Made by a program: the position numbers and the translations under genes. Of a stretch of DNA of 64,000 bases, positions 15,971 to 25,324 are shown one piece after another (position 1 is the stretch's first letter; every line of letters starts with the position of its first letter). The stretch is from RUG14300 sp964561145 (lineage in GTDB: Bacteria; Bacillota; Clostridia; Christensenellales; CAG-1252). Where the stretch lies: positions 3,788-67,787 of the forward strand of contig CAZLNZ010000014.1 of NCBI GenBank assembly GCA_964561145.1, in the 5' to 3' direction. The notes beneath the pieces were generated by a model. The model was not told the DNA's origin and searched no databases. It worked only from the letters and a program-made list of their open reading frames with translations.

Positions 15971-17272
15971 CTAATCCTCCAATTCTCCAAACAAGGATGC
16001 CGAGCGAGATTTTGTTATTCTTACCATCTTAAATTGTCCGATTAAAGAGGGCTCACCCTTAACCGTAACCAGTCTGCCACTTTCATCTCTACCGCAAACG
16101 GTGCCCTCATATTTGGGGTTAATATCCTCGATAAGCACCTCTTTAACCTTGCCAATATACTCAAGGCTTATTTCTTTAGTAATTTTATTTTGCAGTGCAA
16201 CCAATTTTGTCACTCTTTCCTTCTTCACCTTGGGATCGAGTTGAATCATGCTAGCAGCAGGTGTCCCGTTTCTAGGTGAATAAACAAAGGTAAAGGCGTT
16301 GGAAAATCTTACCTTTTCAACCAGTGATAAGGTGTCAAGATAATCCTCTTCCGTTTCGGTAGGGAATCCAACCATAATATCGGTGGTAACGCCAACATCG
16401 GGAAGTTTTTCTCTTAATTCATCGATGATTTGAAGATATTTTTCACGAGTATATTTTCTGTTCATCTCTTTAAGAACTTTCGTTGACCCCGATTGAACAG
16501 GAAGATGAACGTTATTACAAACGTTAGGATACTTACGAATTACTTCAATTGTCTTGGAATTAAAATCCTTAGGATGAGAGGTCATAAACCTGATTCTAAA
16601 CTTACCTTCGAGACTTGCAATCTTTTCTAGAAGTTCTGCAAAGTCAACTCCGTTTTCATCAAGGTAGCTATCAACATTTTGACCTAATAAGGTTATTTCT
16701 TTATAACCCTCCTCTATCAAATTCTTACAATCGGCTACGATATCCTCACACCTTCTGCTTCTTTCTCGACCACGAACATACGGGACAATACAATATGTAC
16801 AGAAATTATTGCAACCATACATAATATTAACCCAGGCATTAGGATAACTTGTTCTGTATATCGGCAGATCTTTGTTAGGCTCCATTGTAGCATCTTTAAT
16901 GCTTGTATAACGTTTCTTACTTATTTTTTGTATTGCATCTCGAAGCTCTTCAAGATTTGAGGTTCCAAGTATTATATCTATAAACGGAAATTTATTTCTT
17001 AAACGTTCTGCAGCGTCCTTTTGTTGAGTAAGACATCCGACAACTACGATGATAAGGTTTTTATTTGCCTTTTTTAATGACTTAATTGCACCTATATTAC
17101 CAAAAATCCGTGCCTCTGCGGTATCTCTGATACAACATGTATTGAAAAGAATGACATCGGCTTTTTCATCTTCGTCAGTTGCAGAATACCCCAAGCTTTC
17201 CAATATACCGGCAAGCTTTTCCGATTCATGAACATTCATTTGGCACCCGTAGGTATTGATTTTGTAAAACAT
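15971..17272 (-). CDS. miaB: tRNA-2-methylthio-N6-dimethylallyladenosine synthase MiaB
   Basis: Radical-SAM methylthiotransferase acting on i6A37 of tRNA, 433 aa. The auxiliary iron-sulfur cluster cysteines lie in TYGCQMN, NTCCIRDTAE and VVGCLTQ; the radical-SAM triad is CNNFCTYC. PYVRGRERSR follows it, and a C-terminal TRAM domain ends the protein. It opens the mut/mia operon, with ATG 17272 preceded by AAAGGAAA. The related methylthiotransferase MtaB is encoded at 45.9-47.2 kb. Confidence 0.97.
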   Translation of the reverse strand: MFYKINTYGCQMNVHESEKLAGILESLGYSATDEDEKADVILFNTCCIRDTAEARIFGNIGAIKSLKKANKNLIIVVVGCLTQQKDAAERLRNKFPFIDIILGTSNLEELRDAIQKISKKRYTSIKDATMEPNKDLPIYRTSYPNAWVNIMYGCNNFCTYCIVPYVRGRERSRRCEDIVADCKNLIEEGYKEITLLGQNVDSYLDENGVDFAELLEKIASLEGKFRIRFMTSHPKDFNSKTIEVIRKYPNVCNNVHLPVQSGSTKVLKEMNRKYTREKYLQIIDELREKLPDVGVTTDIMVGFPTETEEDYLDTLSLVEKVRFSNAFTFVYSPRNGTPAASMIQLDPKVKKERVTKLVALQNKITKEISLEYIGKVKEVLIEDINPKYEGTVCGRDESGRLVTVKGEPSLIGQFKMVRITKSRSASLFGELED

Positions 17273-17304
17273 ATTACACTTTCCTTTGTATTTTATATAA
17301 ATAT

Positions 17305-17333
17305 ATTTTATACTAATGAAGAGAAAAAGTAAA
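17305..17333 (-). promoter_or_regulatory. Promoter of the miaB-mutS-mutL-miaA operon
   Basis: TTTACT (17333-17328), 17 bp, TAAAAT (17310-17305) on the minus strand, about 33 bases upstream of ATG 17272. Confidence 0.55.
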
Positions 17334-17462
17334 TGCTTTTTATCTTTTTTGTTATATTTTACAAGCTTAATAAGATAGGTTATATAAAATTATCCCTTCT
17401 TAGGCAATTTTTATTGTGATATAATAATTTTATTGACTCTTAATGTTTGATACTTAATAAAT

Positions 17463-17484
17463 AAGGGCGGAAAACCCCACCCTT
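17463..17484 (-). terminator. Probable terminator after the lipoprotein gene
   Basis: On the minus strand AAGGGTGG and CCGCCCTT pair (one G-T) around a six-base loop, 26 bases after the lipoprotein stop, followed by ATTTATTA rather than a clean T-run. Confidence 0.5.
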
Positions 17485-17509
17485 TTAGATATTGACCAAC
17501 TAACTGTTA

Positions 17510-18460
17510 TTACCACTTCTCAATATCATTTATTGTTATTTCATCCTTTTCAAATGTAATCGAGCCTTTGTAGTATTCGTTTGCAACGTAAATCGTAAAC
17601 TTTGTATCACTTGCACCACCGTTAGGATCCTTTAAGTCAGTATCGGTATCACACCAAATAACAAGATTTTCATTTTCGGGTTTAGTATTGCAAGAAATAG
17701 TCGCATTTTCTATAATAGTGAAATCCACAAAGTTATCAAGACCACCTGTGAACATAACGTTCTCTTGTAGGAATGCACATAATCCTTTTTTTGTGCCCGC
17801 ATTTGTTGTAGCCCAAGATGTTGAATAAGCAGCATCAATTCTGTATATTTTTTCAACATAGAATTGTAAATTAACCAGATTATCCTTAATCTGTTTATCC
17901 ATAGGATTGAATATACCAACTCCTAATTTATTATAGTTTGGAAAATACTTACTTGCAATTTCAAATAAATCAATATTGTTAAATTCGGAAATCGTTTCGT
18001 CTCCTAGTAATAATTCTCCTCTATCAATTTTATAATCAATCTCTTCATGGACATTAAAAACCTCGGTTATTTGTTGATTTGCATAATTTAAAATCACCTC
18101 ATCTTTATCTACAATTGAAATGGAATAATAATAATCACCATCGGCATCAATTTCAAGGTCATACAAAGACAGTCCGTTATAAAAACAATCCTCTGCATGT
18201 GAAAAACTTGAATTCTGCATACTCTCGTCATATTCATAACGAACCCTTATATAACCGGTTTCTCCACAATACATTTCTTCCAAGTGCCATTTCTCTTTTA
18301 CAGTACACTTGAAATTTTGAACCTCGGTTAATGTTGTTTTCAGTTCATCTGTCGTCATATTTTCTGTTAATCTTATGTTAGGTAAACCGGTACATGACGT
18401 AAATATACTAATAAGACAAAAAAACATTATAAGTAATAACAAATTGAAAACTCTTTTCAT
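17510..18460 (-). CDS. Unrecognised secreted lipoprotein
   Basis: 316 aa from ATG 18460, which has SD GGAGG at ideal spacing; a longer frame to 18475 starts inside the SD region and is rejected. A basic, then hydrophobic signal peptide (MKRVFNLLLLIMFFC) ends in the lipobox IFTSC, so the mature protein should be a lipid-anchored surface protein starting at Cys. The rest is rich in aromatic and acidic residues with alternating short beta-type stretches and no domain I know. It is monocistronic. Its promoter has an eight-base homopolymer between -35 and -10, suggesting on/off or graded switching. Confidence 0.85.
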   Translation of the reverse strand: MKRVFNLLLLIMFFCLISIFTSCTGLPNIRLTENMTTDELKTTLTEVQNFKCTVKEKWHLEEMYCGETGYIRVRYEYDESMQNSSFSHAEDCFYNGLSLYDLEIDADGDYYYSISIVDKDEVILNYANQQITEVFNVHEEIDYKIDRGELLLGDETISEFNNIDLFEIASKYFPNYNKLGVGIFNPMDKQIKDNLVNLQFYVEKIYRIDAAYSTSWATTNAGTKKGLCAFLQENVMFTGGLDNFVDFTIIENATISCNTKPENENLVIWCDTDTDLKDPNGGASDTKFTIYVANEYYKGSITFEKDEITINDIEKW

Positions 18461-18488
18461 AAATTCCTCCATCAAGATTAATGTTTAC

Positions 18489-18516
18489 ATTTTAGCATGG
18501 GGGGGGTAAATGTCAA
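18489..18516 (-). promoter_or_regulatory. Lipoprotein promoter with poly-C spacer
   Basis: Perfect TTGACA (18516-18511) and TAAAAT (18494-18489) are separated by 16 bp: TTTA, eight C, ATGC (C tract at 18506-18499 on the minus strand). Transcription from ~18482 leaves a short leader with the SD. Gain or loss of a C would change the spacer length. Confidence 0.75.
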
Positions 18517-18682
18517 TACATTTTTAATAAGAAAATCCAATAATTTTACTTAAAATCGGGTAACTCTTTATACGTCCTTCTTTTCAGCCTATCATAAAAA
18601 TTAACCTCGTATTTTTTTTGAATCCATTTGCACCTACACCTCATTGGAGTAGTACCAAAGAGCTGTAAAATTCCAGTCTTCT

Positions 18683-18708
18683 CAAAAAAAAGCGAGGAGT
18701 TACCCTCG
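18683..18708 (-). terminator. Intrinsic terminator of pgi
   Basis: On the minus strand GCGAGG (18708-18703), a six-base loop, CCTCGC (18696-18691), then seven T. It lies 30 bases after the pgi stop. Confidence 0.88.
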
Positions 18709-18738
18709 CCTTTTTGAAATGAAAATAAATAAAGCATA

Positions 18739-20154
18739 TTAGATAATATACTTGCTCTCCTTTTTCTTAGCATTCTTAAGCTCTGCCTTCTTTTCCTCAA
18801 AGCCCTTTCTGTCAAATAAAGCAAAAGTTGCCTTTTTACCCTCTTCAACACCGGGTTGATTGAAGGTGTTGATGTTCAGCATTGCACCGGCGTAAGCAGT
18901 TTCAAGCATAAAGAACATCAATAACTCACCCAAAGTAAAAGCGTTAACTTCGGGAAGGTAAATCGTTCTATTAGCTCTATTCTTTTTGGTCAAGGCATAC
19001 TCGGTTGCAATGCGCTCGTTATCGAGAAGTGTACCCATATCGTGACCGCAAAGGAAGTTTACATCAGGGAATTCGGGTAAACCTTGTGGTATTTGATATG
19101 AACTTCTAAACTTATCAACAGCAATAAAGGTTACTACCTTATCAAAGGGTCCCTCGGTATATAGTTGAACCTGGCTATGTTGATCTGTTACACCTAGTGA
19201 CTTAACAGGGGTTTGTCCTGCAAAAACGATATTACCATCGTAATCCTCTGCTTTTCCAAGGCTTTCTGCCCAAAGCTGGCAATACCAGTCGGCAATGTAC
19301 TTTAAGCTATCTGCATAGGGCATCATAACAGAGATATTCTTACCTTTTTCCATGCTGATATATTGCAATAGTGCAGCACATAAGGGGGCGTTTTTACGAT
19401 AATCGGGAGTGTTACTTACCTCTTGCTCTTCTTTTGCACCGTCAAGGAATTCTTTGATATCGATTCCTAGTACTGCTGCGGGAAGAAGACCAACAGGGCA
19501 AAGCTCGGAAAATCTTCCGCCCACACTTGAAGGAATATAGAAGGTTTTAAAGCCTTCCTTTTTAGCAAGTTTAATCAAGTTACCTTTTTCGCAGTCAGTT
19601 GTAGCTATAACGTGAGATGCAAAATCTTCCCCAAGTTCTTTCTTAAGAATATCTGTAATGATAAGATATTGACTCATTGTTTCACTTGTTGCGCCACTCT
19701 TCGTAACAATGTTGAAAATAGTCTCCTTAACATCGATAACGTCGAGCAATGCATTCATTCTTTCGGGATCTACATTATCTTCAACGTAAAACTTAGGTCC
19801 GCCTCTCTTCTCGTCCGATAACTCGTTATAACGAAGATGCTTTAATGCCTGGAATACTGCGATGGGACCAAGAGCCGAACCACCGATTCCCAAAACTACG
19901 AAAGCCTTGCAAGACTTTCTTATCTTTTCAGCAGTTTGCAAAATATCATCGACAATTTCATCCTGGTTATAAGCAAGCTCCGTCCAGCCCATCATACCTG
20001 TGCCACGGTTTGCATTGACATAGTTAAAAGCGTCAACGGCTTTTTGAGCATAAGAATTTAATTCTTGCTCGGAAATGCCTTGTTCTTGACCTATAAAGTC
20101 AGAGGTCATGTTGTTGTAATCAAAACGTAAATGTTGTTTTTCCATAGTTACCAT
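18739..20154 (-). CDS. pgi: Glucose-6-phosphate isomerase
   Basis: Interconverts glucose-6-phosphate and fructose-6-phosphate in glycolysis. Two SIS-type sugar isomerase halves are visible: VVLGIGGSALGPIAV and TKSGATSETM bind the phosphate, VGGRFSELCPVGLLPAA follows, and QLWAESLGK and GVTDQHSQVQLYTEGP are family signatures. The 471 aa include a possible extension; ATG 20145 (MEKQHLRF) is an equally good start and neither has an SD. A hairpin (AACACGG/CCGTGTT) lies just upstream of the start. The gene follows the sugar isomerase-like gene after 38 bases and ends at a strong terminator. Confidence 0.96.
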   Translation of the reverse strand: MVTMEKQHLRFDYNNMTSDFIGQEQGISEQELNSYAQKAVDAFNYVNANRGTGMMGWTELAYNQDEIVDDILQTAEKIRKSCKAFVVLGIGGSALGPIAVFQALKHLRYNELSDEKRGGPKFYVEDNVDPERMNALLDVIDVKETIFNIVTKSGATSETMSQYLIITDILKKELGEDFASHVIATTDCEKGNLIKLAKKEGFKTFYIPSSVGGRFSELCPVGLLPAAVLGIDIKEFLDGAKEEQEVSNTPDYRKNAPLCAALLQYISMEKGKNISVMMPYADSLKYIADWYCQLWAESLGKAEDYDGNIVFAGQTPVKSLGVTDQHSQVQLYTEGPFDKVVTFIAVDKFRSSYQIPQGLPEFPDVNFLCGHDMGTLLDNERIATEYALTKKNRANRTIYLPEVNAFTLGELLMFFMLETAYAGAMLNINTFNQPGVEEGKKATFALFDRKGFEEKKAELKNAKKKESKYII

Positions 20155-20192
20155 ATTAACACGGCTTTGAATTTAGCTATGCTAACCGTGTT

Positions 20193-20981
20193 TTATCTAG
20201 AAGCTTTATATGAAAGCTCTCTTAAATAGTCCAATGTAATTTTTAGTTCATCTAAACTTTCATAATCCTCACCATAAACTTCTATAAGACAAGGAGGTTC
20301 GATTCCTTGCTCATAAAGATTACAGAAAAGCTTATAAAAGTCAATCTCTCCGTTTCCCGGTAGGCAGGTCTTACCGTTTTTAACATCACACAAGTGAATC
20401 GTTGCGATTCTACCTTGCATATCTTTTATGATTGCGGATATATCACAACCGGAAAGAACAGCTTGTTTCGTATCTAAAGTTGCCCAAACATTTGGAGAAT
20501 AGGTCAAAAGATTTGAAAAAAAGCCTACATAATTATAATACGCCCAAGCAACATTTTCATAGCATAATTTGATATTATATTGACTACATATTGAAATTAT
20601 TTTTTCAAGTCTAGTCCCAAAGCTACGAAACTCAATAGGTTTATTCTTTAATCGTACAGGTCCATGAAAGGTATAGCACTCGGCATTAAGTATTTTTCCT
20701 GCGGTCATGACATCCCTTAAAATTCTTTCAGCATCGTTTGTGACCCGTTGATAGTTATTGAAGAGTTCAGGCTCGTAATTGGTTATATGACTATGAACAC
20801 TGTGAACTTTAAGGCCCTTTACTTTTTCAGCTAACAGTATTGCAAAATCTTTTGTATATTCTGAAAATGAATTTAGAAATACCTCTACAATCCCTACATT
20901 TAATTTTTTAATGTCATCAAATGTGTTTTCTACCTCCTTCTTTGGGAAGAAGGAGGCAGTAGACATACCTATTTCAATCAT
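20193..20981 (-). CDS. Sugar phosphate isomerase/epimerase-like TIM-barrel protein
   Basis: 262 aa of the xylose isomerase-like/AP-endonuclease-2 superfamily. Seen: an opening IEIGMSTASFFPKK, SVHSHITNYEP, TFHGPVR, LCYENVAWAYYNY, WATLDTKQAVLSG, TIHLCDVKNGKTCLPGNGEIDF and a late Glu in PCLIEVYGEDY. The Glu, Asp and His positions fit metal ligands of this fold. Substrate is unknown. ATG 20981 overlaps the hpf stop (TAATG). A second member of the superfamily, closer to endonuclease IV, is at 29.7 kb. Confidence 0.85.
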   Translation of the reverse strand: MIEIGMSTASFFPKKEVENTFDDIKKLNVGIVEVFLNSFSEYTKDFAILLAEKVKGLKVHSVHSHITNYEPELFNNYQRVTNDAERILRDVMTAGKILNAECYTFHGPVRLKNKPIEFRSFGTRLEKIISICSQYNIKLCYENVAWAYYNYVGFFSNLLTYSPNVWATLDTKQAVLSGCDISAIIKDMQGRIATIHLCDVKNGKTCLPGNGEIDFYKLFCNLYEQGIEPPCLIEVYGEDYESLDELKITLDYLRELSYKASR

Positions 20982-21502
20982 TATCTGGTCGCGGCCTCAA
21001 TTAAGCCGATTCCACCATCTTTTCTTTTGTAAACCACACAGGTTTCACCCGAATCACGATTGATGAATATGTAGAAATCATGATCAACGATTTCTAATTG
21101 GAAGATAGCATCATCAACGGACATTGGATATAATTTATATCTCTTAGTACGAATAACCTCTTCTTGCTTTTCTTCTTCTTGAGGAATTTCCGATACGTCC
21201 ACGTCATCACGAAGTTTCTTCGCATATTTAGTGCGTAGCTTCCTCATCTGTCTTTCAATTTTAGGAACTATAACAAAGATGTTATTATCCATGTTGGTAT
21301 CGGAATTCTCAGCTCTTAAAACGGCATCACCGAGCATAATCGTAAGTTCCATTTTGTATTTTCCATGCTCTTCCTTACATACAACTCTGCAAGTTTGATC
21401 ATCCTTAAAATACTTGGACAAATGTCTCTCAATTTTACCTCTGATTAATTCCTCGGTATCCTTTTCTACCTCGTACTTTTTTCCAACAATCTCGATACGC
21501 AT
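20981..21502 (-). CDS. hpf: Ribosome hibernation promoting factor, long form
   Basis: 173 aa. An N-terminal YfiA/HPF ribosome-binding domain (about 1-95) is joined by an acidic linker (EIPQEEEKQEEV) to the C-terminal dimerisation domain (about 118-173: KRYKLYPMSVDDAIFQLEIVD, FYIFINRDSGETCVVYKRKDGGIGLIE). The long form lets two 70S ribosomes pair into inactive 100S dimers in slow growth. ATG 21502 has SD AGGAGG. Downstream the TIM-barrel gene overlaps its stop. Confidence 0.95.
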   Translation of the reverse strand: MRIEIVGKKYEVEKDTEELIRGKIERHLSKYFKDDQTCRVVCKEEHGKYKMELTIMLGDAVLRAENSDTNMDNNIFVIVPKIERQMRKLRTKYAKKLRDDVDVSEIPQEEEKQEEVIRTKRYKLYPMSVDDAIFQLEIVDHDFYIFINRDSGETCVVYKRKDGGIGLIEAATR

Positions 21503-21553
21503 AATAAAGTCCTCCTGTATAAAATTATATAAAACGCATTTTTGCGTATATAC

Positions 21554-23857
21554 CTAATGACGTTCCTCAATATTAAAAACCAATCTTTCATTGATTACAT
21601 CGACCCATAATATTGAGTTATCCTTTAAAGAGCCTTTTAACAACTCTTCAGAAAGTCTATCTTCAAGTTCTTGACGAACTATTCTTTTTAACGGTCTTGC
21701 ACCATATTCAAGGCTTGTTCCCTTATTAACAAGATAAGCTTTTGCAGTTCTACTGACCTTTAAGGATATGCCTTTTTGATTCAATCTTTTTGCAAGATCT
21801 ACAAGGAAAAGATCACATATGTCGGATAGAACATCTTTTGTTAAAGGATTGAATACGATTATCTCATCAAGACGATTGATAAATTCCGGCTTCATTGCTC
21901 TTTTTAGTTCGTTTATCTGGGCTTGCTTCGAATCAATACTACTATTCGCACCAAATCCCATATATCTCGAAACGGCAATTTCTGCACCTATATTGCTTGT
22001 CAAAATTAAAACAGTATTTGAAAAACTTACTCTTCTTCCATGTGAATCTGTAAGCCAGCCTTCATCCATTATTTGAAGCAAAAGATTGAAAATATCGGGA
22101 TGTGCTTTTTCTATCTCGTCAAATAATATGACCGAATAGGGTTTTCTTCTGACTTTGTCGGTTAACAAACCACCTTCTTCGTATCCGACAAACCCCGGGG
22201 CTGTTCCGATAAGCTTCATGGCAGAGGTTTTATCTGAATATTCACTCATATCAAATCGGATGATTCCATCATCACCGAAAAGACATTTTGCAACCGTTTT
22301 CGCCAACTGCGTTTTACCGACACCTGTAGGTCCTATAAAGATAAAACTTCCGATAGGTTTATCTCTATCCTTAAGACCTGCTCTAGCTCTTCTAATAGCC
22401 TGAGATAGACTTTCAACCGCATCTTTTTGTCCGATTACACTCTGAGATAATTCACTTTCCAACTCTAAAAGTCTATCGCTCTCCCCTTTTGTTAACTCTG
22501 TAACGGGAATTCCCGTGCGTTCGTTAATTATCTCTTGGACATCATTGACAGTTATTCTAGAAGCATTATTAGAGCGAATACGCAGCCTAGAACAAGCCTC
22601 ATCGATAACATCAATCGCTTTATCGGGTAAGAATCTATCTTGAATATATCTATCAGAAAGAACCACTGCCGCCTTTATGCACTCGTCGGATATACTAACA
22701 CCATGGAAGGATTCGTATTTTTCTCTTAAGCCCATAAGAATACGTATAGTTGCATCAACTGACGGTGGTTCAATCGTTATAGGTTGAAACCTTCTTTCTA
22801 AGGCGGGATCTTTTTCGATGTATTTTTTATATTCGTCTAAGGTAGTTGCACCAAGCACAGGCAGCTCTCCGCGAGAAAGCATAGGCTTAAGAATATTGGC
22901 GACATCTAATGATCCGCCTTCACTACTTCCTGCGTTTACAATCGTGTGAATCTCGTCAATAAAGAGAATGATGTCTCCTTCCTTACTAATGAATTCAAGA
23001 GCGTTTTTCAATCGTTCTTCGAAATCACCTCTATACCTTGTGCCTGATAAAAGTCCTGCCATATCCAGTGCAAAGAGGGTTTTACCTTTTAGACCGTTAG
23101 GAACGCGATTCTCCGCAATAAGAGATGCAAGTCCTTCAACAACAGCGGTCTTACCGACACCCGGCTCTCCGATAAGAAGGGGGTTATTCTTGCTTCTACG
23201 GCTTAAAACCTGGATCACTCGTTCGATCTCTTTGTCACGTCCGATTACGGGATCTAATTTTGAAGCTCTCGCTTTTTCTGTTAAATCTTGTCCAAGTCCT
23301 TCCAAGGGCTTTAAATCCTTGGCTTTTTCACCATAAAGCTCTTCGTAATTATCTACAAACCCTTCTCTTTCAATTACTCTTACCGGTACATTGTCTCTTT
23401 TTATTTCTGGTTTTGGTTCGATAATAAAATCCCCTATTTTTGCAGGGTCACCCTTGATAGTCTGCTCATAGTATCTGTATAAACCAACAACGTCTATATA
23501 TTTACTCTCTAAGAATCTAGTAGCATCCGAGGGGACACTTAAAATGGATGCAAATAAAATATTCGAATTGATCATCAAAGAGTAATCCAAACTCCACTTT
23601 TCAGCCTTTTGAAATACGTCAAAAGCTTCTTTAGAAAGCTCACAAGAGCTAGAATTAGGATATATATCAAATAACTTATAGAGGTCATAAGAAGATATTC
23701 CCCTGGATCTTAAAAACCTACTTACCACGCTGTTTTCCGGTTCAGACAAAGCAAATAGCAAATGAGTCGAATACAAAACACCTCCCGTTCTGGAGGCCAA
23801 TTTTTTTGCATTCTCTATTGCCGTTTTACTTCCGATGTCGTAGCGTCTGTAGTTCAT
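21554..23857 (-). CDS. ClpC-like AAA+ unfoldase lacking the M-domain
   Basis: Hsp100 unfoldase, 767 aa (ClpC is usually ~810-850). A divergent Clp-N repeat domain spans 1-~135. NBD1 has Walker A GEPGVGKT (230-237) and Walker B ILFIDE; NBD2 has Walker A GPTGVGKT (509-516), ILFDEIEKAH, and TSNIGAE. The MGF tripeptide (RYMGFG) sits where the ClpP-docking loop is expected, so it probably works with ClpP. Between ~425 and ~436 the two NBDs are joined directly: the UVR-containing coiled M-domain of ClpC, the docking site of MecA/McsB in Bacillus, is missing, which makes the layout ClpA-like. No SD is close to ATG 23857; GAGG lies 13 bases up. Confidence 0.92.
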   Translation of the reverse strand: MNYRRYDIGSKTAIENAKKLASRTGGVLYSTHLLFALSEPENSVVSRFLRSRGISSYDLYKLFDIYPNSSSCELSKEAFDVFQKAEKWSLDYSLMINSNILFASILSVPSDATRFLESKYIDVVGLYRYYEQTIKGDPAKIGDFIIEPKPEIKRDNVPVRVIEREGFVDNYEELYGEKAKDLKPLEGLGQDLTEKARASKLDPVIGRDKEIERVIQVLSRRSKNNPLLIGEPGVGKTAVVEGLASLIAENRVPNGLKGKTLFALDMAGLLSGTRYRGDFEERLKNALEFISKEGDIILFIDEIHTIVNAGSSEGGSLDVANILKPMLSRGELPVLGATTLDEYKKYIEKDPALERRFQPITIEPPSVDATIRILMGLREKYESFHGVSISDECIKAAVVLSDRYIQDRFLPDKAIDVIDEACSRLRIRSNNASRITVNDVQEIINERTGIPVTELTKGESDRLLELESELSQSVIGQKDAVESLSQAIRRARAGLKDRDKPIGSFIFIGPTGVGKTQLAKTVAKCLFGDDGIIRFDMSEYSDKTSAMKLIGTAPGFVGYEEGGLLTDKVRRKPYSVILFDEIEKAHPDIFNLLLQIMDEGWLTDSHGRRVSFSNTVLILTSNIGAEIAVSRYMGFGANSSIDSKQAQINELKRAMKPEFINRLDEIIVFNPLTKDVLSDICDLFLVDLAKRLNQKGISLKVSRTAKAYLVNKGTSLEYGARPLKRIVRQELEDRLSEELLKGSLKDNSILWVDVINERLVFNIEERH

Positions 23858-23894
23858 ATTATAAGTATTATCCTCAACGACTTATTTATTTGTT

Positions 23895-24683
23895 TTATGC
23901 TAACATTTTAAAGGCATGTATGTAAGCTTCGGGATTTCCGGTATCATAGCGAGTACCTTCAAAATCATATATATTTACAAATTCAGCTTGTGCCATAAGC
24001 TCAATAGCATCTGTAATCCAGTACTCATTATTTCTAGATTCTACCTTGTTTATATAATTAAAAATACTAGGCATAAACAAGTATCTTCCCATCGATGTAT
24101 ATGAGCTCTTAATTTTGTCAATAGATTGTTTTTCATATATGTGAAGCAATCGTCCTACTCTATTAACGACATTTCCACATTCCGTACTAGCGTAAAGCGA
24201 AGCGAACTCGGAAGAAAGCTTTTGAACTCCTACCACACATTGAGCCTTATCGAATGCTTGAAAGAGTTGTTTTATGCACGGTGTTTCGGCAATGATAACA
24301 TCATCTCCGTACAATAAAGCAAAACTATCCTCCAGTACAAATTGTCTTGCAAGCATTACCGCGCTTGCGGTTCCTGTAGCCTGATTCTGATAACAATAAG
24401 CACAAGATATACCTTCAAAACCAATTAGCGGATAAGTCTTTGAGGTTAAATTAAAATCCTCCGGATTACTTACACCTGAAAAGTATTGCGGTATCACCAA
24501 TTTATCCTGACTTAGAATAAAAAGGATGTCCTGTATACCTGACTGAACAACCTCTCTTACGATATACTCAAGAATGGGCGTTGTGCCAAGCGGAAGCATT
24601 TCCTTGGGGATAGCCCTAGTTATAGGTGACATTCTTGTGCCCTTTCCTGCTACTGCTATAACTGCTTTTCTGACTTGCTTCAT
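23895..24683 (-). CDS. galU: UTP-glucose-1-phosphate uridylyltransferase
   Basis: 262-aa nucleotidyltransferase. The opening VRKAVIAVAGKGTRMSPITRAIPKEMLPLG holds the pyrophosphorylase signature, followed by PILEYIVREVVQSGI and FILSQDK; ALLYGDDVI is the Asp-containing metal site. It makes UDP-glucose for cell envelope sugars. It is about 30 residues shorter than GalU of Bacillus, mostly at the C-terminus, but ends in the usual YDTGNPEAYIHAF. SD GAGGT is ~11 bases before the ATG. Another sugar-1-phosphate specificity cannot be excluded. Confidence 0.9.
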   Translation of the reverse strand: MKQVRKAVIAVAGKGTRMSPITRAIPKEMLPLGTTPILEYIVREVVQSGIQDILFILSQDKLVIPQYFSGVSNPEDFNLTSKTYPLIGFEGISCAYCYQNQATGTASAVMLARQFVLEDSFALLYGDDVIIAETPCIKQLFQAFDKAQCVVGVQKLSSEFASLYASTECGNVVNRVGRLLHIYEKQSIDKIKSSYTSMGRYLFMPSIFNYINKVESRNNEYWITDAIELMAQAEFVNIYDFEGTRYDTGNPEAYIHAFKMLA

Positions 24684-24754
24684 ATATATTCTTACCTCTA
24701 ATATGTTATATTATAATATATTTTTAAATCATTTGCAATATGTATAAACAATTA

Positions 24755-25324
24755 TTAACAATTATCAAGGTAATCTTTCAATATTTTCTCATAAAGAGTC
24801 TTAACTTTATAATACAACTCTTCTGTTGAAGAGTTATTCTCGATATACACCGGATTCGGTATCTTGCAGAGATAGTTTTGTGCATCGATTATCTTCTTAA
24901 CTTCACCTACACTTCGTCCGTCTCGAGTAGAAACTCTATTACATTGATTATCAACTGTGGTGACAACCACTACATTAATATCAGCCTCTATATCTTTTAC
25001 ATAAACAGGAAGTTCAATAAAAGTAATTGGCTCTTTGAGCTTTTCTTTTAGTCGGGCAATGATACACGGGTGAGATAAATCGTTCAACATTTTAAGACTT
25101 TCAGAGTCATTGAAAATAATATCTCTAAGTTTTGCCTTGTTAAATCGGTCACCATCAAATGCGGCAGGAAAAATTGCTCTAAGCTTTGAGATGTAGTTGT
25201 CTTCTTCTAGAAGAGCCCTATTTTCTTCATCTGCGGATAGTACGTATCCACCCAATTCTTTTATCATTCTTGCGACAGAGGTCTTTCCGCTACCGATTCC
25301 TCCATATATCCCGACAATTCTCAT
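24755..25324 (-). CDS. coaE: Dephospho-CoA kinase
   Basis: Last step of coenzyme A synthesis, 189 aa. P-loop YGGIGSGKTSVA, SADEENRALLE, LSHPCI and FIELPVYVKD match the family. The start is placed at ATG 25324 (MRIVGIYGG), which overlaps the polA stop as ATGA; the longer frame to 25342 lies inside polA. The polA-coaE pairing is common in Firmicutes. The C-terminal helix is ordinary. Confidence 0.94.
   Translation of the reverse strand: MRIVGIYGGIGSGKTSVARMIKELGGYVLSADEENRALLEEDNYISKLRAIFPAAFDGDRFNKAKLRDIIFNDSESLKMLNDLSHPCIIARLKEKLKEPITFIELPVYVKDIEADINVVVVTTVDNQCNRVSTRDGRSVGEVKKIIDAQNYLCKIPNPVYIENNSSTEELYYKVKTLYEKILKDYLDNC

Noticed and set aside
18546..18851. A 101-aa Arg/Lys-rich minus-strand frame between pgi and the lipoprotein gene
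   Set aside because: It overlaps the pgi C-terminus in another frame and crosses the pgi terminator.
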